DNA of 64,000 nt, taken from NCBI RefSeq assembly GCF_000296815.2, contig NZ_CAIT01000005.1, positions 310,001-374,000 on the forward strand. Reading direction: 5' to 3'. The notes beneath the pieces were generated by a model, which saw nothing but the letters and a program-made list of their open reading frames with translations, was not told the origin of the DNA and searched no databases. The translations under genes were made by a program, and so were the position numbers. Origin of the DNA: Fibrisoma limi BUZ 3 (GTDB lineage: Bacteria > Bacteroidota > Bacteroidia > Cytophagales > Spirosomataceae). Shown piece after piece: positions 10,106 through 19,455 of this stretch (positions are counted from its first letter, which is position 1; every line of letters begins with the position of its first letter).

Positions 10106-12445
10106 TTATTTTGCCAATTTACGAATCTCTTCCTCGTTGATCTTTGTCGGATATTTCTGCCGCAACTGGGCCAGCCACTGCTGTTCGAGCACGGACTGGT
10201 AATCGTTGATAACAGCTCCCCGGGCTTCATCGAACGTTTTGGCGCGGGCCGGCTCAATGCGCGTGATCGTTACAGCAACCGACTTGCCGTTACGCTTGAT
10301 GGTCGTGGTGCCTACCTTCCAGTCCATACCATCGAGGTAGGGATTGCCACCGTCGGCAAACGTACCTTCGGTGATCGAGACGGCTTCTTCCGTGGCCTGA
10401 GGCTGTCGGCTATTAATAACCTTGGCAATGTCGGCCTTTGAAGACGTCAGGTATTGGAAAGTCACCCGGCGCTGAGCAGCCGCGTCTTTAATGCCCGGGC
10501 GCATACCCTGGTAATCTTTCTCCGTAATGCGAGTCAGCGAGATACCGTTCTGCTGAAGATAATTCACAACAGCCCGGATACGTCCGGTCGATACCGAATC
10601 GCGCTCGGTGGCATCGTGAGAGCCGCTCACTTCAACGATGTAGTTCGGGTTGCGAACCATCGCTACCAGAACGTCGAACAGACTTTCGCGCTGCTGGCTG
10701 GTCAACCCGGTTCGGTTCTTGTCGAAGGTCAGGTCCGCAGCCGACCGCCGAAGCTGATACGGGGGGCGACCCGTCAGCATTTCCTGCGTCTGTTTCAACA
10801 AATCGTCGTTCTGCGCTACGATCACGGTGGCAACAGCCCGCTCGGGGAAGCGGTATTTGGCTTTATGCTGTTCGTAGTACTGTCGCTGACCCGTCGAGTC
10901 GGCCATCGAGCGTTCCCATACGTTCTGTTCCATCACCTGTGACAGCAGTACGCCATCGCGGATTTCGTTCAGCAACGCGCGAAACTCCGGATACTTTTTC
11001 TCCAGATTAGCTTCCTCGGCAGCCATCAACTGATCGCCGATGAACCGATCAAATAACCGACGCATCGCTACGGTCGGTACGCCCACAGCGGGCGCATCGG
11101 TGGCAATGCGGTTATCCCGGCGGGCGGGTTGCTGGCGCTGGCGAACGTAGGCGAAGAAGTCGTTAACCGTGTAAGTTTTGTTGGTAACGGTAAGCAATGG
11201 TTTGGCCTCAAGTGTTGGATCAAGTGGTTCGGTATAACGCCATTGACCCCGAAGCAGGCTGCTGTCTGCTTTGGTCAGGACCGCGTCGACCACCGGCTTG
11301 TTTTCCTGGACGGCATACTCTTTGGTCAGTTTCTGAACAGAAGCCTGCCGCAGCACTTCCGCACGGGTATCCGTCGTGACGCGCTGACGGAGGGCTGGGG
11401 CGAGTTCCGTGTACGGTTCGATACTCCGCCGTTCGATGAGCTTGATGATGTGCCAGCCGTAGTTCGTCCGCACTGGTTTTGAGTAGCTGCCGGGCGTTGT
11501 GAGCGCAAAAGCGGCTTCCTCAAACGCTGGTACCTGCCGACCCGTTTCGAAGAAGGGCAGGAGTCCGCCGTTCGACTTTGACGTTACATCGTCGGACACT
11601 TCGCGGCAAATGGTTTCGAACGATTCACCCTGCTGCAAGCGGTTGTAAGCCGTATCGATACGTGCCTGAGCAGCCCGCTGTCCGGCTTCGTCGGCGCTGG
11701 GGCTCAGCCGTACCAGGATGTGCGCCACCCGCACCTTGCCCCGGCTGGGTCGGCGGTCATTAACTTTGATGAGGTGGTAGCCAAAGCGCGTCCGAACGGG
11801 GGCTGACACACCACCCACCGGTGTTGCATAGGCCGCCGTTTCGAAGGGGTACACCACCGAAAAGGCTGTAAAAAAGCCCAGACCTCCGCCGGCTGGGGCG
11901 GTGCTTGGATCTTTGGAGTACTCCCGAGCCAGTTTGGCGAAATCCTCACCGGCTACTGCCCGGGTACGTAATGACTGAACCGCCTGATAGGCCGCCAGGG
12001 TATCGGCCGGGGCCGCGTCTTCGACCACGGGAATCAGGATGTGGGAGGCATTAATTTCTTCCTGCATCCGCTCGTAGGCTTCGGTCGCCAGTTGTTCAAC
12101 CAGAACTTTATCGGTCAGGTACGATTGCGAAAGCTGCTTGCGGTAGGTTTGCATTTCTTCCCGAAAAGCCTCGGTCGTGTCGCGTCCTTCGGCTTCGGCC
12201 GCCAGCACCTTCAGTTTCAGGTTGGTGTATAAATCAAGGTAACTCTTGACGTCGGTGCGCTGGGCTGAATCGGCCGAGAGCTGATTCTTGGTGAACGACT
12301 GGAAGAAATCGTCCGTAGTGAAGGATTTATTGCCCAGGGTAAGAATAACCGGCTGCGGAGGAGCTTGTTGTTGAACAACCGGTGCGGACGTTTTGCAGGC
12401 CGTTAAAAACGCAGCCAGCAGGAGACCGCCAGTGAGTTGACGCAT
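10106..12445 (-). CDS. PpiC-type isomerase lipoprotein with OmpA-like domain
   Basis: This 779-aa protein starts at the ATG at 12445, chosen because it gives a lipoprotein signal with lipobox LTAC, whereas longer frames bury it. Two consecutive PpiC rotamase domains occupy about residues 130-340 (motifs ASHILIP ... GGGLGFF ... FGYHLIKV and VAHILVRL ... NGGLLPFF ... YGWHIIKL). A parvulin-like N-terminal helix region precedes them. Residues about 570-666 resemble an OmpA-like domain: a FDKN start, NPNYIVEVSGSHD, a Ser-x-x-R-I-R-A-V-V helix and RRVTFQYL. This combination is unusual for a foldase. The protein is probably anchored to a membrane and acts on outer-membrane proteins together with the 458-aa SurA-like protein encoded 65 bp downstream. 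Confidence 0.85.
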   Translation of the reverse strand: MRQLTGGLLLAAFLTACKTSAPVVQQQAPPQPVILTLGNKSFTTDDFFQSFTKNQLSADSAQRTDVKSYLDLYTNLKLKVLAAEAEGRDTTEAFREEMQTYRKQLSQSYLTDKVLVEQLATEAYERMQEEINASHILIPVVEDAAPADTLAAYQAVQSLRTRAVAGEDFAKLAREYSKDPSTAPAGGGLGFFTAFSVVYPFETAAYATPVGGVSAPVRTRFGYHLIKVNDRRPSRGKVRVAHILVRLSPSADEAGQRAAQARIDTAYNRLQQGESFETICREVSDDVTSKSNGGLLPFFETGRQVPAFEEAAFALTTPGSYSKPVRTNYGWHIIKLIERRSIEPYTELAPALRQRVTTDTRAEVLRQASVQKLTKEYAVQENKPVVDAVLTKADSSLLRGQWRYTEPLDPTLEAKPLLTVTNKTYTVNDFFAYVRQRQQPARRDNRIATDAPAVGVPTVAMRRLFDRFIGDQLMAAEEANLEKKYPEFRALLNEIRDGVLLSQVMEQNVWERSMADSTGQRQYYEQHKAKYRFPERAVATVIVAQNDDLLKQTQEMLTGRPPYQLRRSAADLTFDKNRTGLTSQQRESLFDVLVAMVRNPNYIVEVSGSHDATERDSVSTGRIRAVVNYLQQNGISLTRITEKDYQGMRPGIKDAAAQRRVTFQYLTSSKADIAKVINSRQPQATEEAVSITEGTFADGGNPYLDGMDWKVGTTTIKRNGKSVAVTITRIEPARAKTFDEARGAVINDYQSVLEQQWLAQLRQKYPTKINEEEIRKLAK

Positions 12446-12573
12446 ACGATACGGAAAGTGGTTGGTATTACGATCAGGTACATTAAGAACAAGGATACCC
12501 ATAAAAACATTCGTTTGCAGTGGCCGAAGTATACCCAAGGCACCGCGGTTAAAGAACGATTCTGTCGGGAGGC

Positions 12574-13254
12574 TTATTGGGTTTTGGGACGGATTTTCAT
12601 GGTTTTCAGCCTGATGTCGTAGACTAGTTCATAGGCGTAGCGGTCGCGCAGGTGGCGGCCGCTGAACGTAGCCGGTACCTGAAACGTGCGCTCTTTTTTG
12701 GCCCTAAGCTCCTGTTCGGATAGCTCAATGCTGCTTTGCCCGAGCAGTTCGTCGGCATCGACCCGGTCGAGCAGGCGGATGCCAACACCGGCCGCAACCA
12801 GCCCCGCCGTTACGTATTTTAGCGGTGTCAGCACCTCGGTCGCTGTCAGCAGCACCGAGGCCGGGAGGCTCACTACGTTGTGAATCCGTCGGATCTGATC
12901 GAGCGCCTGCTGAGCCCTGGCATAATCGTCTACTTCGATCAGCACGAGCGACGCCACGATCTTTCCGTTTTTCGGTACGGCGAGACTGATGGGCTGTGCC
13001 GTTGCTAAGTTGGCCTGCTGTCCGGTTGCCATTGGTTCGACGCCCCACCCGCCGTTGACGACCGCGACCGGTTTGTTGCGGGCATCGTAGCTGGTGATCG
13101 AATACGCCATCATGACTTCATCCCGACGACTGATCGTTTCTTCCAGGTTGATGGCTTTCAGGCTTTGCGGGACCAGCTCGGCCGTGAGCGGTTTTTGCGA
13201 ATTGCAGCCACTGAGCAACAGCAGGAGCGTGATGTAGCGAGTGTATCTACGCAT
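12574..13254 (-). CDS. Lipoprotein of unknown function
   Basis: This 226-aa protein has a lipoprotein signal (MRRYTRY, hydrophobic stretch, lipobox LSGC at about residues 14-17). The start at 13254 overlaps the end of the preceding gene by 8 nt and places the signal at the N-terminus; a longer frame from 13278 would add 8 residues. The mature part has no motif I recognise. A short Gly/Ala/Val-rich hydrophobic patch (VTAGLVAAGVGI) occurs near residue 155. It is the last gene of a four-gene minus-strand run (agmatine deiminase, APH-like kinase, small protein, lipoprotein) with overlapping or tightly spaced cistrons, so cotranscription is likely although the functions look unrelated. Confidence 0.75.
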   Translation of the reverse strand: MRRYTRYITLLLLLSGCNSQKPLTAELVPQSLKAINLEETISRRDEVMMAYSITSYDARNKPVAVVNGGWGVEPMATGQQANLATAQPISLAVPKNGKIVASLVLIEVDDYARAQQALDQIRRIHNVVSLPASVLLTATEVLTPLKYVTAGLVAAGVGIRLLDRVDADELLGQSSIELSEQELRAKKERTFQVPATFSGRHLRDRYAYELVYDIRLKTMKIRPKTQ

Positions 13255-13603
13255 TGGTTTCGGTAAACTCCTCAACAATCGATTCGCCCGACGACAGATC
13301 TCCGCTGGTCCACTGCCAGCGTTCGTGCAGCCGGAGCCGTCCGTCGGCCAGGAACTCGGGCGTTGACCGGCAGCGGCCCGTCATCAGATCGCCGGTCTGG
13401 TTGACGTGCTGGTAGCGCATGTCCAGGCTACCATCCGGCTGAACCGTAGCCAGCAGAAACCCTTTGACGATAGACCCGCCCGCGTAGTCGGCCCAGACAA
13501 GGTTGCCGTCCTGGCGATAATGAAATACCGTTTCAGCCCCCACCTCTCCGTTCTCGGTGTTGACAACCGACCGGAACCGTTTGTTATCGTACATCTTATT
13601 CAT
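13247..13603 (-). CDS. Small conserved protein, N-acetylglutamate-synthase-named family
   Basis: This 118-aa soluble protein begins at 13603 with ATGA overlap (4 nt) to the end of the kinase gene upstream. The core contains NGEVGAETVFHYRQ, YAGGSIVKGFLL and LRLHERWQWTSGD, a layout I recall from short Bacteroidota/Firmicutes proteins often labelled 'n-acetylglutamate synthase' in databases. It has no GNAT acetyltransferase signature, so that label is probably a propagated misannotation. The sequence suggests an all-beta fold with repeated short strands. It overlaps the downstream lipoprotein gene by 8 nt, so translational coupling is likely. Function unknown. Confidence 0.75.
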   Translation of the reverse strand: MNKMYDNKRFRSVVNTENGEVGAETVFHYRQDGNLVWADYAGGSIVKGFLLATVQPDGSLDMRYQHVNQTGDLMTGRCRSTPEFLADGRLRLHERWQWTSGDLSSGESIVEEFTETNA

Positions 13604-14379
13604 TTTAACTCATCCAGTAGCCGGAAGTAGCGCAGTTTATCCGTATCAACAGCCCTCAGCCCGTAGGCCGACAGAAAGCAGGCATCGTAGCGGTTCGTGC
13701 CAAGCTCATCGGCCAGATCACGCAGACAAAGGGCGAGGTCCTGATACCGGTCGCCCACCCCCAGTCCTCCAACATCGATGAATCCGCTGAGCCGCCAATC
13801 AGTCAGTATGAGATTTGGCAGGCAGAAATCACCATGCGTTACAACCAGATCATCGTCAGCCGGTTGTTCGGCATACAACTGCTCCAGAATATGTTCCGGC
13901 GTCCGCGCCTGATTCTCGTCGTCAAAATCGTCGGCATCAACCAGACCACGCTGGACGAGGCTGGTCACTTCCCGCAGTTTGGTGTCCGTCCGTTGGTCGA
14001 ATGGGCAACTGGCCGGTTCCAGGCTGTGCAGCGCCAGCATGCTCACGGCCAGCGTTTCGGCTAACCGCTTTGGATTGGTCTTCCACTCGTCGGCCGAGGC
14101 CGGAGAACCGACCAGCTCCCGGATCAGCAGGTAATCAATGCCGGTCAACCGTTCGTAGTAAACGACCTCCGGGGCGGGCAGATAGGCCCGTAGCCACACC
14201 AGAGCGTCTGCTTCGGTTTTCAGACCGCCCCAGGGATCAACCGGATTGATCTTCAGGTAAAAGCTTTCAGGACCTTCAAGCCGAAACGTTTGTGCCGACG
14301 ACATACCCAGCGTATCAGCCTGCCAGCTTGTCTTCTGGAGCAGTCGCTGCAGCTCAGTTGGCAATGTGTACCTGACCAT
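13600..14379 (-). CDS. APH(3')-family aminoglycoside phosphotransferase-like kinase
   Basis: This 259-aa kinase belongs to the aminoglycoside 3'-phosphotransferase family. The catalytic loop is VVTHGDFCLPNLIL (D and N at the expected places), followed by the metal motif GFIDVGGLGVGDRYQDLALC, very close to the classical APH(3') pattern. The nucleotide-binding Lys is in the FYLKI segment. The start at 14379 lies 11 nt after the stop of the agmatine deiminase gene and gives the usual family length near 260 residues; a longer frame overlaps that gene and adds nothing conserved. It could phosphorylate aminoglycosides or another amino-sugar-like substrate. The setting is an ordinary chromosomal operon without mobile elements, so it is more likely an intrinsic kinase than an acquired resistance gene. 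Confidence 0.85.
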   Translation of the reverse strand: MVRYTLPTELQRLLQKTSWQADTLGMSSAQTFRLEGPESFYLKINPVDPWGGLKTEADALVWLRAYLPAPEVVYYERLTGIDYLLIRELVGSPASADEWKTNPKRLAETLAVSMLALHSLEPASCPFDQRTDTKLREVTSLVQRGLVDADDFDDENQARTPEHILEQLYAEQPADDDLVVTHGDFCLPNLILTDWRLSGFIDVGGLGVGDRYQDLALCLRDLADELGTNRYDACFLSAYGLRAVDTDKLRYFRLLDELK

Positions 14380-14390
14380 ATTGCGGTCGT

Positions 14391-15467
14391 TTAAACGGCT
14401 GGTTCCTGCTGGCTCAGGCAATGGAAACTGCCCAGACCCCATACAATCTCCGTCGAGTCGATACCTACCACCTTGCGGGTTGGGAAGCACTGGCCGATGA
14501 TGTCGAGCGCCTGCTGGTCCTTGTCGCAGCGGAACGTTGGTACGATTACCGAGCCGTTGGTGATCAGGAAATTAGCGTAGGAAGCCGGAAGGCGAATGCC
14601 GTCGCTCACGACGGGGTCTGGCATGGGCAACTCCACGATGTTGAGCTGTTTGCCGTTGAGCAGCCGCATCGTTTTCAGTTCGTGGTGGATCTCCTGCAGA
14701 AACGGGTAATTGTCGTCGTTCGGATTCGGTTCGTAAGCCGCAATGACCGTATCCTCGTTTACGAACCGGACGGTGTCGTCGATGTGGCCGTCGGTATCGT
14801 CGCCAACGATGCCTTCTTCGACCCAGAGTACCTGCTGCACACCGTAGTAGTCGCAGAGGTACCGCTCAATGTCGGCCTGCGACAGGTGGGCGTTCCGGTT
14901 CTGGTTGAGCAGGCAGGCCCGGCTGGTCAGTACGGTTCCGGCACCGTTGAATTCAACGGAGCCTCCTTCCATGATAATGCCCGGCGTTACGTAGTCGAGG
15001 TCGCAGTAATGCGCTATTTCGACTGGAATCAGGTCGTCGCGGTCGTAAGGCGGGTACTTATTGCCCCAGGCATTATAGCCCCAGTTCACGATCATCCGCT
15101 GCTTGCGCTCGGGATTGATCAGAAAAGCGGGGCCGTGGTCACGGCACCATGAATCGTTGGTCGGGTGGGGCAGCAGCGTTATCTTTGAGAGATCGGCGTC
15201 GGCCACCAGTAATCGCAGCTTAGCCGCCTGAATAACAATGTCATTGTGGGCGTTGATGCACACCTGTTCGCTCTCGGCAATGGCCTTGATAAAGTCGATA
15301 TAGGCCGGAAACATCAGTTCCTGCCGCTCTTTCGACCACGACGCTTCGGTGTGTGGCCAACTGAGCCAGGTTGCTACGTGTGGGTGCCACTCGGCAGGGA
15401 AGAAAAAGCCCTCCTGGGCTGGTAAAATTTCCTGATTGGCCGTTTCAGACAATGGCGGTATATTCAT
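14391..15467 (-). CDS. aguA: Agmatine deiminase
   Basis: This 358-aa enzyme of the peptidyl-arginine-deiminase-like (guanidino-modifying) superfamily is expected to convert agmatine to N-carbamoylputrescine and ammonia in polyamine biosynthesis. The N-terminus (EWHPHVATWLSWPH) matches the family, as do WCRDHGPAF, MEGGSVEFNG and DDTDGHIDD with the catalytic Asp/His. The nucleophile Cys350 is in the C-terminal GLGSFHCLSQQEP. The length is slightly below the usual 360-370 but complete. It is the first gene of the minus-strand run ending at 12574. Its start lies 38 bp from the divergently transcribed LRR gene, so both promoters are packed together or overlap the coding ends. Confidence 0.95.
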   Translation of the reverse strand: MNIPPLSETANQEILPAQEGFFFPAEWHPHVATWLSWPHTEASWSKERQELMFPAYIDFIKAIAESEQVCINAHNDIVIQAAKLRLLVADADLSKITLLPHPTNDSWCRDHGPAFLINPERKQRMIVNWGYNAWGNKYPPYDRDDLIPVEIAHYCDLDYVTPGIIMEGGSVEFNGAGTVLTSRACLLNQNRNAHLSQADIERYLCDYYGVQQVLWVEEGIVGDDTDGHIDDTVRFVNEDTVIAAYEPNPNDDNYPFLQEIHHELKTMRLLNGKQLNIVELPMPDPVVSDGIRLPASYANFLITNGSVIVPTFRCDKDQQALDIIGQCFPTRKVVGIDSTEIVWGLGSFHCLSQQEPAV

Positions 15468-15505
15468 GCAGACATTTAAACTACTCCTACAAAAGTACGA
15501 AAATT

Positions 15506-18500
15506 ATGTGGCTCACTACCCGAAATCGCTGGTTGTTGGTGCTCGGACTGGTGTTGGGAGCCTTCACGAATGTACAGGCTCAATACGGACAAAAACCGAT
15601 GTCGGAACTGGATCTGCTGCGTATCTGGTATCCAGCTTATAAACCGACTTTGGCTGATTTTCAGACGTATCGCGTCCCGCAGCCCAATGCTTACCTTGAT
15701 CTTGACGACCTTCTCAAAAAAGCCGACAGCACGGCTAAAATTGAAGCCCTGGTCATCTCGGGCGACGTGCTGCGTAAAGGTGGTCTACTTCGGTTGGCAC
15801 GGCTTCCGCACGTACGGGTGTTGACCGTGAACGGTTTGACGGCCCCCTATGCGGATTCGTTGTTTGCGGCCATTGCCCGGTGGCCGGTTCTGGAGCGGCT
15901 GACAATTGACGTATCGCAGGCCGATGGTAACCGATCACAATCAGCACAATCTTTTACGCTGCCTTCTACCATTCAGCGTTTTCCAAAACTGAACGATTTA
16001 CGCATCCGGGGCAACGGCCTGAACTGGGAGCCGTCTATTCAGGTGCTAGCCGGAATGAAAACGCTCCATCGGCTGGAAGTCGATCACTGGCAGCCGGTCA
16101 GCCGCAAGCTGCCCAGTCTGGCACCCCTGCAGCAGTTGCGGGCGTTGAAGGTGACGGGGCAGGGGTGGATAGTCGATGCCGAGACCATCAGGGGATTGAA
16201 GGGACTTACCGATCTCGCTCTACAGGATGCGCAGATAGATACCGCTACGTTCCAGCAGGCCATCGATCAACTCGGTGCATTAGAGAGCCTGTCGATAAAC
16301 AGTCTTTCAGGCCATACGCTGACCTTTACCCACCTCAAAGGACTTAAGTCATTGGAGTTAAGTGGTTCAATGATGGTGGATGCAACCACACTGATTGGTT
16401 TGACGGCTATCGAACGGTTGACAATCAGGTCCAGTCAATCCGTTGATTTATCGGGTCTCTGTGGATTGGCCCGGCTGCGGACGTTGTGGGTCAGCTCCAG
16501 CGGTAAATCCGTTCAGCTACCTGACTGTATCGGCCGGCTTAGCCAGCTAACCGAACTACAGGTGGAGAACGGGCTAATGAACCGGCTGCCCGCTACGATA
16601 GGCTCCTTGCGTCAACTGAGAAAACTAGTGCTGCTCCGGTGCGGGCTCGATTCGTTGCCCGCTACCATCGGGCAGCTAACGAAGTTGCAGGAATTGAATG
16701 TTTCGAGCAACAAACTTTGTCAATTACCTAATTTGGGACAATTGCGTGAGTTGAATCGATTGGACGTTACTCAGAATCAACTCACGACACTACCGGATGA
16801 CATTGGGCAGCTTACTCAGCTAACTACGTTAAATGCGGGCCAGAACAGATTGCGAGAATTGCCGGCTTCCATAGGCCGGCTGACCAAATTAAGCTTCCTT
16901 CTACTTTTCAACAATCAGTTGGAGCGCTTACCTGACGAGCTTGGTAAGCTGAAAAAGTTACGTATTCTGATGATTGGTGATAACCAACTGACTTCGTTGC
17001 CCAATTCACTGGTTAGGTTAGATTCACTGGAGAGTCTTGGGATTGGGAAGAATCGATTACGGGCATTTCCGACGAGTTTCACCCGGTTGCGAAATCTGAC
17101 TAATTTGTACATCGGTGCCAATGATTTCACCGCATTGCCTGCTGATCTGGGTGAGTTGCGTCAATTGCAATTCCTGACGATCAGTGACGTACCAATTACG
17201 GAACTGCCCTCGGCCATTTGTGAATTGGTCAATTTACGTTCCCTACAAATCTCTAACACAAAACTTCGGCTTTTACCCGACAACATCGGTGCGCTGTCAA
17301 AACTGACCAACATCATGTTGTTCAACAACGAACTGATTGCCCTGCCGAATAGTATTGGTCAGTGGAAAGAAGTAATGATGCTGAACCTGTCTCAGAACCG
17401 CCTGGAAGGCTTACCGAACGGCATCGGCGGCATGACGAAACTGGCTATCCTGACTATTACCGGTAAGGAAAAGTCCATCGAAGGGGCAACCGGCGGAATT
17501 CAGCAATTACCCGACAGCATCGTAAACTGCACGAACTTACGGTATATATGGCTTCAGCACCAGCCTCAACTGGATGTTGATGACCTGTTCCGGAAACTGA
17601 ACCGTATGAAAAACCTGAGCGAGCTGACGGCTATCAACTGCAATATAAGTCGCCTGCCGGAAGCCGGGTGGAAAGACGTAACAATTGAAGGGCTGAACGT
17701 ATCAAGCAACCTGCTCACTGAATTGCCCACTGGTCTGCTGGAAGCTCCCCGGCTGCGGAGAGTTATGCTGCGGGACAATCGGCTTCCAGACCTGCTTAAC
17801 CGTGATTTTTTCAGTCTGGATGCGTTGCGGGTGGCTCTGATGGAAGCCGGTACGTTACCGATGTCGGCCATAGCCAAACCCAATCGGCAGGTCAGCAATG
17901 CCTATCAGCAGATGGCCAGTCAGAAGGCTACTCGCCGGGATTGGGAAGGGGCTATGAGTGATCTGCAAAAAGCCATTGACTATATGCCTGATACGACGGT
18001 GTCGTTGCCCTACGCGCAGCGGGCCGAAATGCATTTCTTCCGCAAGGAGTACGCAGAAGCGCTGGCCGATTTTGATCAGGCGATAAAGTACGCTCCGAAT
18101 CTGAACTGGCAAAAGCAGGCTGATTCGTCGTTTGCCAACCAGATGCTGGCTCAGTTCTGGCAGCGGAAATCTGCCGTACTTGGAGCAACGGGTAAGTATG
18201 ACGAAGCGCTGTCAGGCGTCAACCAGGCCGCTAGGCTGCTGCCCGCTTCGGCGAGTGGGCAACTGACGGCCATTATCCAGATTGATCGGGGACGGTACCT
18301 CACCCTGAAAAATAAGCTGGCCGATGCCGATTCGAGCTACCGAAAGGCGATTCAGGCCTACGAAAAATTGCCTTACGCGGAGCCACCGGTACGGTTGACC
18401 GTTGTTGAACTGAATCTGCTGACGGGGCAGTACGACCGGGCACAACGTGCCATTGCGGCCATTCCTGCCGACCGCCTACAGGGCGGTTTTGCTACGTTGA

Positions 18501-18727
18501 AGGAGTATCTTCAATCCTGCCTCCTGGTGCTTAAAGGTGATCAGGCCGGGCCGAAAGTGACCGAGCAGCTAACGTCCTATCTGGCCAAGCACACGGCCCC
18601 CATCTACGGCTGGAGCTTCGATCTGTTCGACAACTGGCTGAACCGTACTAAACTGCCAACGGAAAAGGTAACTGCCCTGCGGCAACTGACGGAGGCTACC
18701 AAAGAACGACTGGCCAAACCCCAATAA
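15506..18727 (+). CDS. Secreted leucine-rich repeat protein with C-terminal TPRs
   Basis: The 1073-aa protein starts at the ATG at 15506, which gives a clean signal peptide (hydrophobic core then NVQAQYG cleavage); a longer frame would bury it. From about residue 85 to 790 it carries many leucine-rich repeats. The central set has the regular LPxxIGxLxxLxxLxLxxNxL pattern (for example LTTLPDDIGQLTQL), and the flanking ones are more degenerate. From about residue 800 there are at least three TPR-like units (A-x-x-D-x-x-x-A-I-x-x-x-P). Both repeat types are protein-interaction surfaces, so it is probably a periplasmic or outer-membrane scaffold. No catalytic domain or sorting signal is visible. 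It converges with the HAD gene 10 bp downstream. Confidence 0.85.
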   Translation: MWLTTRNRWLLVLGLVLGAFTNVQAQYGQKPMSELDLLRIWYPAYKPTLADFQTYRVPQPNAYLDLDDLLKKADSTAKIEALVISGDVLRKGGLLRLARLPHVRVLTVNGLTAPYADSLFAAIARWPVLERLTIDVSQADGNRSQSAQSFTLPSTIQRFPKLNDLRIRGNGLNWEPSIQVLAGMKTLHRLEVDHWQPVSRKLPSLAPLQQLRALKVTGQGWIVDAETIRGLKGLTDLALQDAQIDTATFQQAIDQLGALESLSINSLSGHTLTFTHLKGLKSLELSGSMMVDATTLIGLTAIERLTIRSSQSVDLSGLCGLARLRTLWVSSSGKSVQLPDCIGRLSQLTELQVENGLMNRLPATIGSLRQLRKLVLLRCGLDSLPATIGQLTKLQELNVSSNKLCQLPNLGQLRELNRLDVTQNQLTTLPDDIGQLTQLTTLNAGQNRLRELPASIGRLTKLSFLLLFNNQLERLPDELGKLKKLRILMIGDNQLTSLPNSLVRLDSLESLGIGKNRLRAFPTSFTRLRNLTNLYIGANDFTALPADLGELRQLQFLTISDVPITELPSAICELVNLRSLQISNTKLRLLPDNIGALSKLTNIMLFNNELIALPNSIGQWKEVMMLNLSQNRLEGLPNGIGGMTKLAILTITGKEKSIEGATGGIQQLPDSIVNCTNLRYIWLQHQPQLDVDDLFRKLNRMKNLSELTAINCNISRLPEAGWKDVTIEGLNVSSNLLTELPTGLLEAPRLRRVMLRDNRLPDLLNRDFFSLDALRVALMEAGTLPMSAIAKPNRQVSNAYQQMASQKATRRDWEGAMSDLQKAIDYMPDTTVSLPYAQRAEMHFFRKEYAEALADFDQAIKYAPNLNWQKQADSSFANQMLAQFWQRKSAVLGATGKYDEALSGVNQAARLLPASASGQLTAIIQIDRGRYLTLKNKLADADSSYRKAIQAYEKLPYAEPPVRLTVVELNLLTGQYDRAQRAIAAIPADRLQGGFATLKEYLQSCLLVLKGDQAGPKVTEQLTSYLAKHTAPIYGWSFDLFDNWLNRTKLPTEKVTALRQLTEATKERLAKPQ

Positions 18728-18737
18728 GAAAGCGCTG

Positions 18738-19406
18738 TTAGTCAATTAACTGCCGAAGTTGATTCACGGTCAGGGCCGTAAAGTCGTCGATAATCAGCGC
18801 GGCACCGGTGTCTGCCAATTCCTCGTGCATGTGAGTGGTGGCCAGTGCTACTACGTGCATGCCCGCCCGAAGACCGGCTTCGATGCCAGCAAAGGCATCT
18901 TCGAACACAATGCACCGGGCTGGTTCAACGCCTACACGCTCGGCGGCTTTGAGGTAGATCTCGGGATCGGGTTTGCCGCGCCTGACCATGCTGGCATCAA
19001 CAACGGCGTCGAAGTAGGGTCGCAGATTTAGCCCGTCGAGCGTGAAACTGACGTTGCTGGCCGGTGCCGACGTACCGACCGCCGTCCGAACGCCCTGGGC
19101 CTTCAGGGCGTCCAGAAAAGACATCAGGCCCGGAGCGGGCTGGAGGTGGGGTTGATACAGCTCCCGGTAAATTGACTCTTTTTCTTCGGTCAGGGCGGCT
19201 AACTCATCCGCCGGGATGGGACGTTGAAGCACGTACGCCATGGCGTCGGCTGAAACGCGGCCGTTGATATGTTCGATGTATAAATCCCGGGTAAGGGGAA
19301 AATTGCGGAGTTGCGCAAACTGAATCCACGCATTGATGTGAAACTCGGTGTTGTCAATTAGGACGCCGTCCATGTCGAACAGGACGGCCCAGGGGGCGGT
19401 GGTCAT
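18738..19406 (-). CDS. HAD-superfamily phosphatase/phosphomutase (beta-PGM-like)
   Basis: This 222-aa protein has HAD motif I FDMDGVLIDN (nucleophile D11, acid D13), motif II in GTSAPASN, motif III Lys in RRGKPDPEIY and motif IV VFEDAFAGIEAG. The helical cap inserted after motif I, with EFHINAW, resembles beta-phosphoglucomutase and related sugar phosphatases. The ATG at 19406 is preferred over an upstream GTG at 19433. Motif I is followed by N rather than the T or S of many sugar phosphatases. Substrate unknown; it is either a hexose-phosphate mutase or phosphatase. It diverges from the GAF gene across a 119-bp gap that holds a perfect 44-bp palindrome. Confidence 0.88.
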   Translation of the reverse strand: MTTAPWAVLFDMDGVLIDNTEFHINAWIQFAQLRNFPLTRDLYIEHINGRVSADAMAYVLQRPIPADELAALTEEKESIYRELYQPHLQPAPGLMSFLDALKAQGVRTAVGTSAPASNVSFTLDGLNLRPYFDAVVDASMVRRGKPDPEIYLKAAERVGVEPARCIVFEDAFAGIEAGLRAGMHVVALATTHMHEELADTGAALIIDDFTALTVNQLRQLID

Positions 19407-19455
19407 GCCGTGAAGCGAATGGGTTACGGCCACAAAGAAAGGTATTGTTGGCCAA

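Noticed and set aside
15371-15505. Upstream extension of the LRR protein
   Set aside because: It overlaps the divergent agmatine deiminase start and would bury the signal peptide; the ATG at 15506 is preferred.
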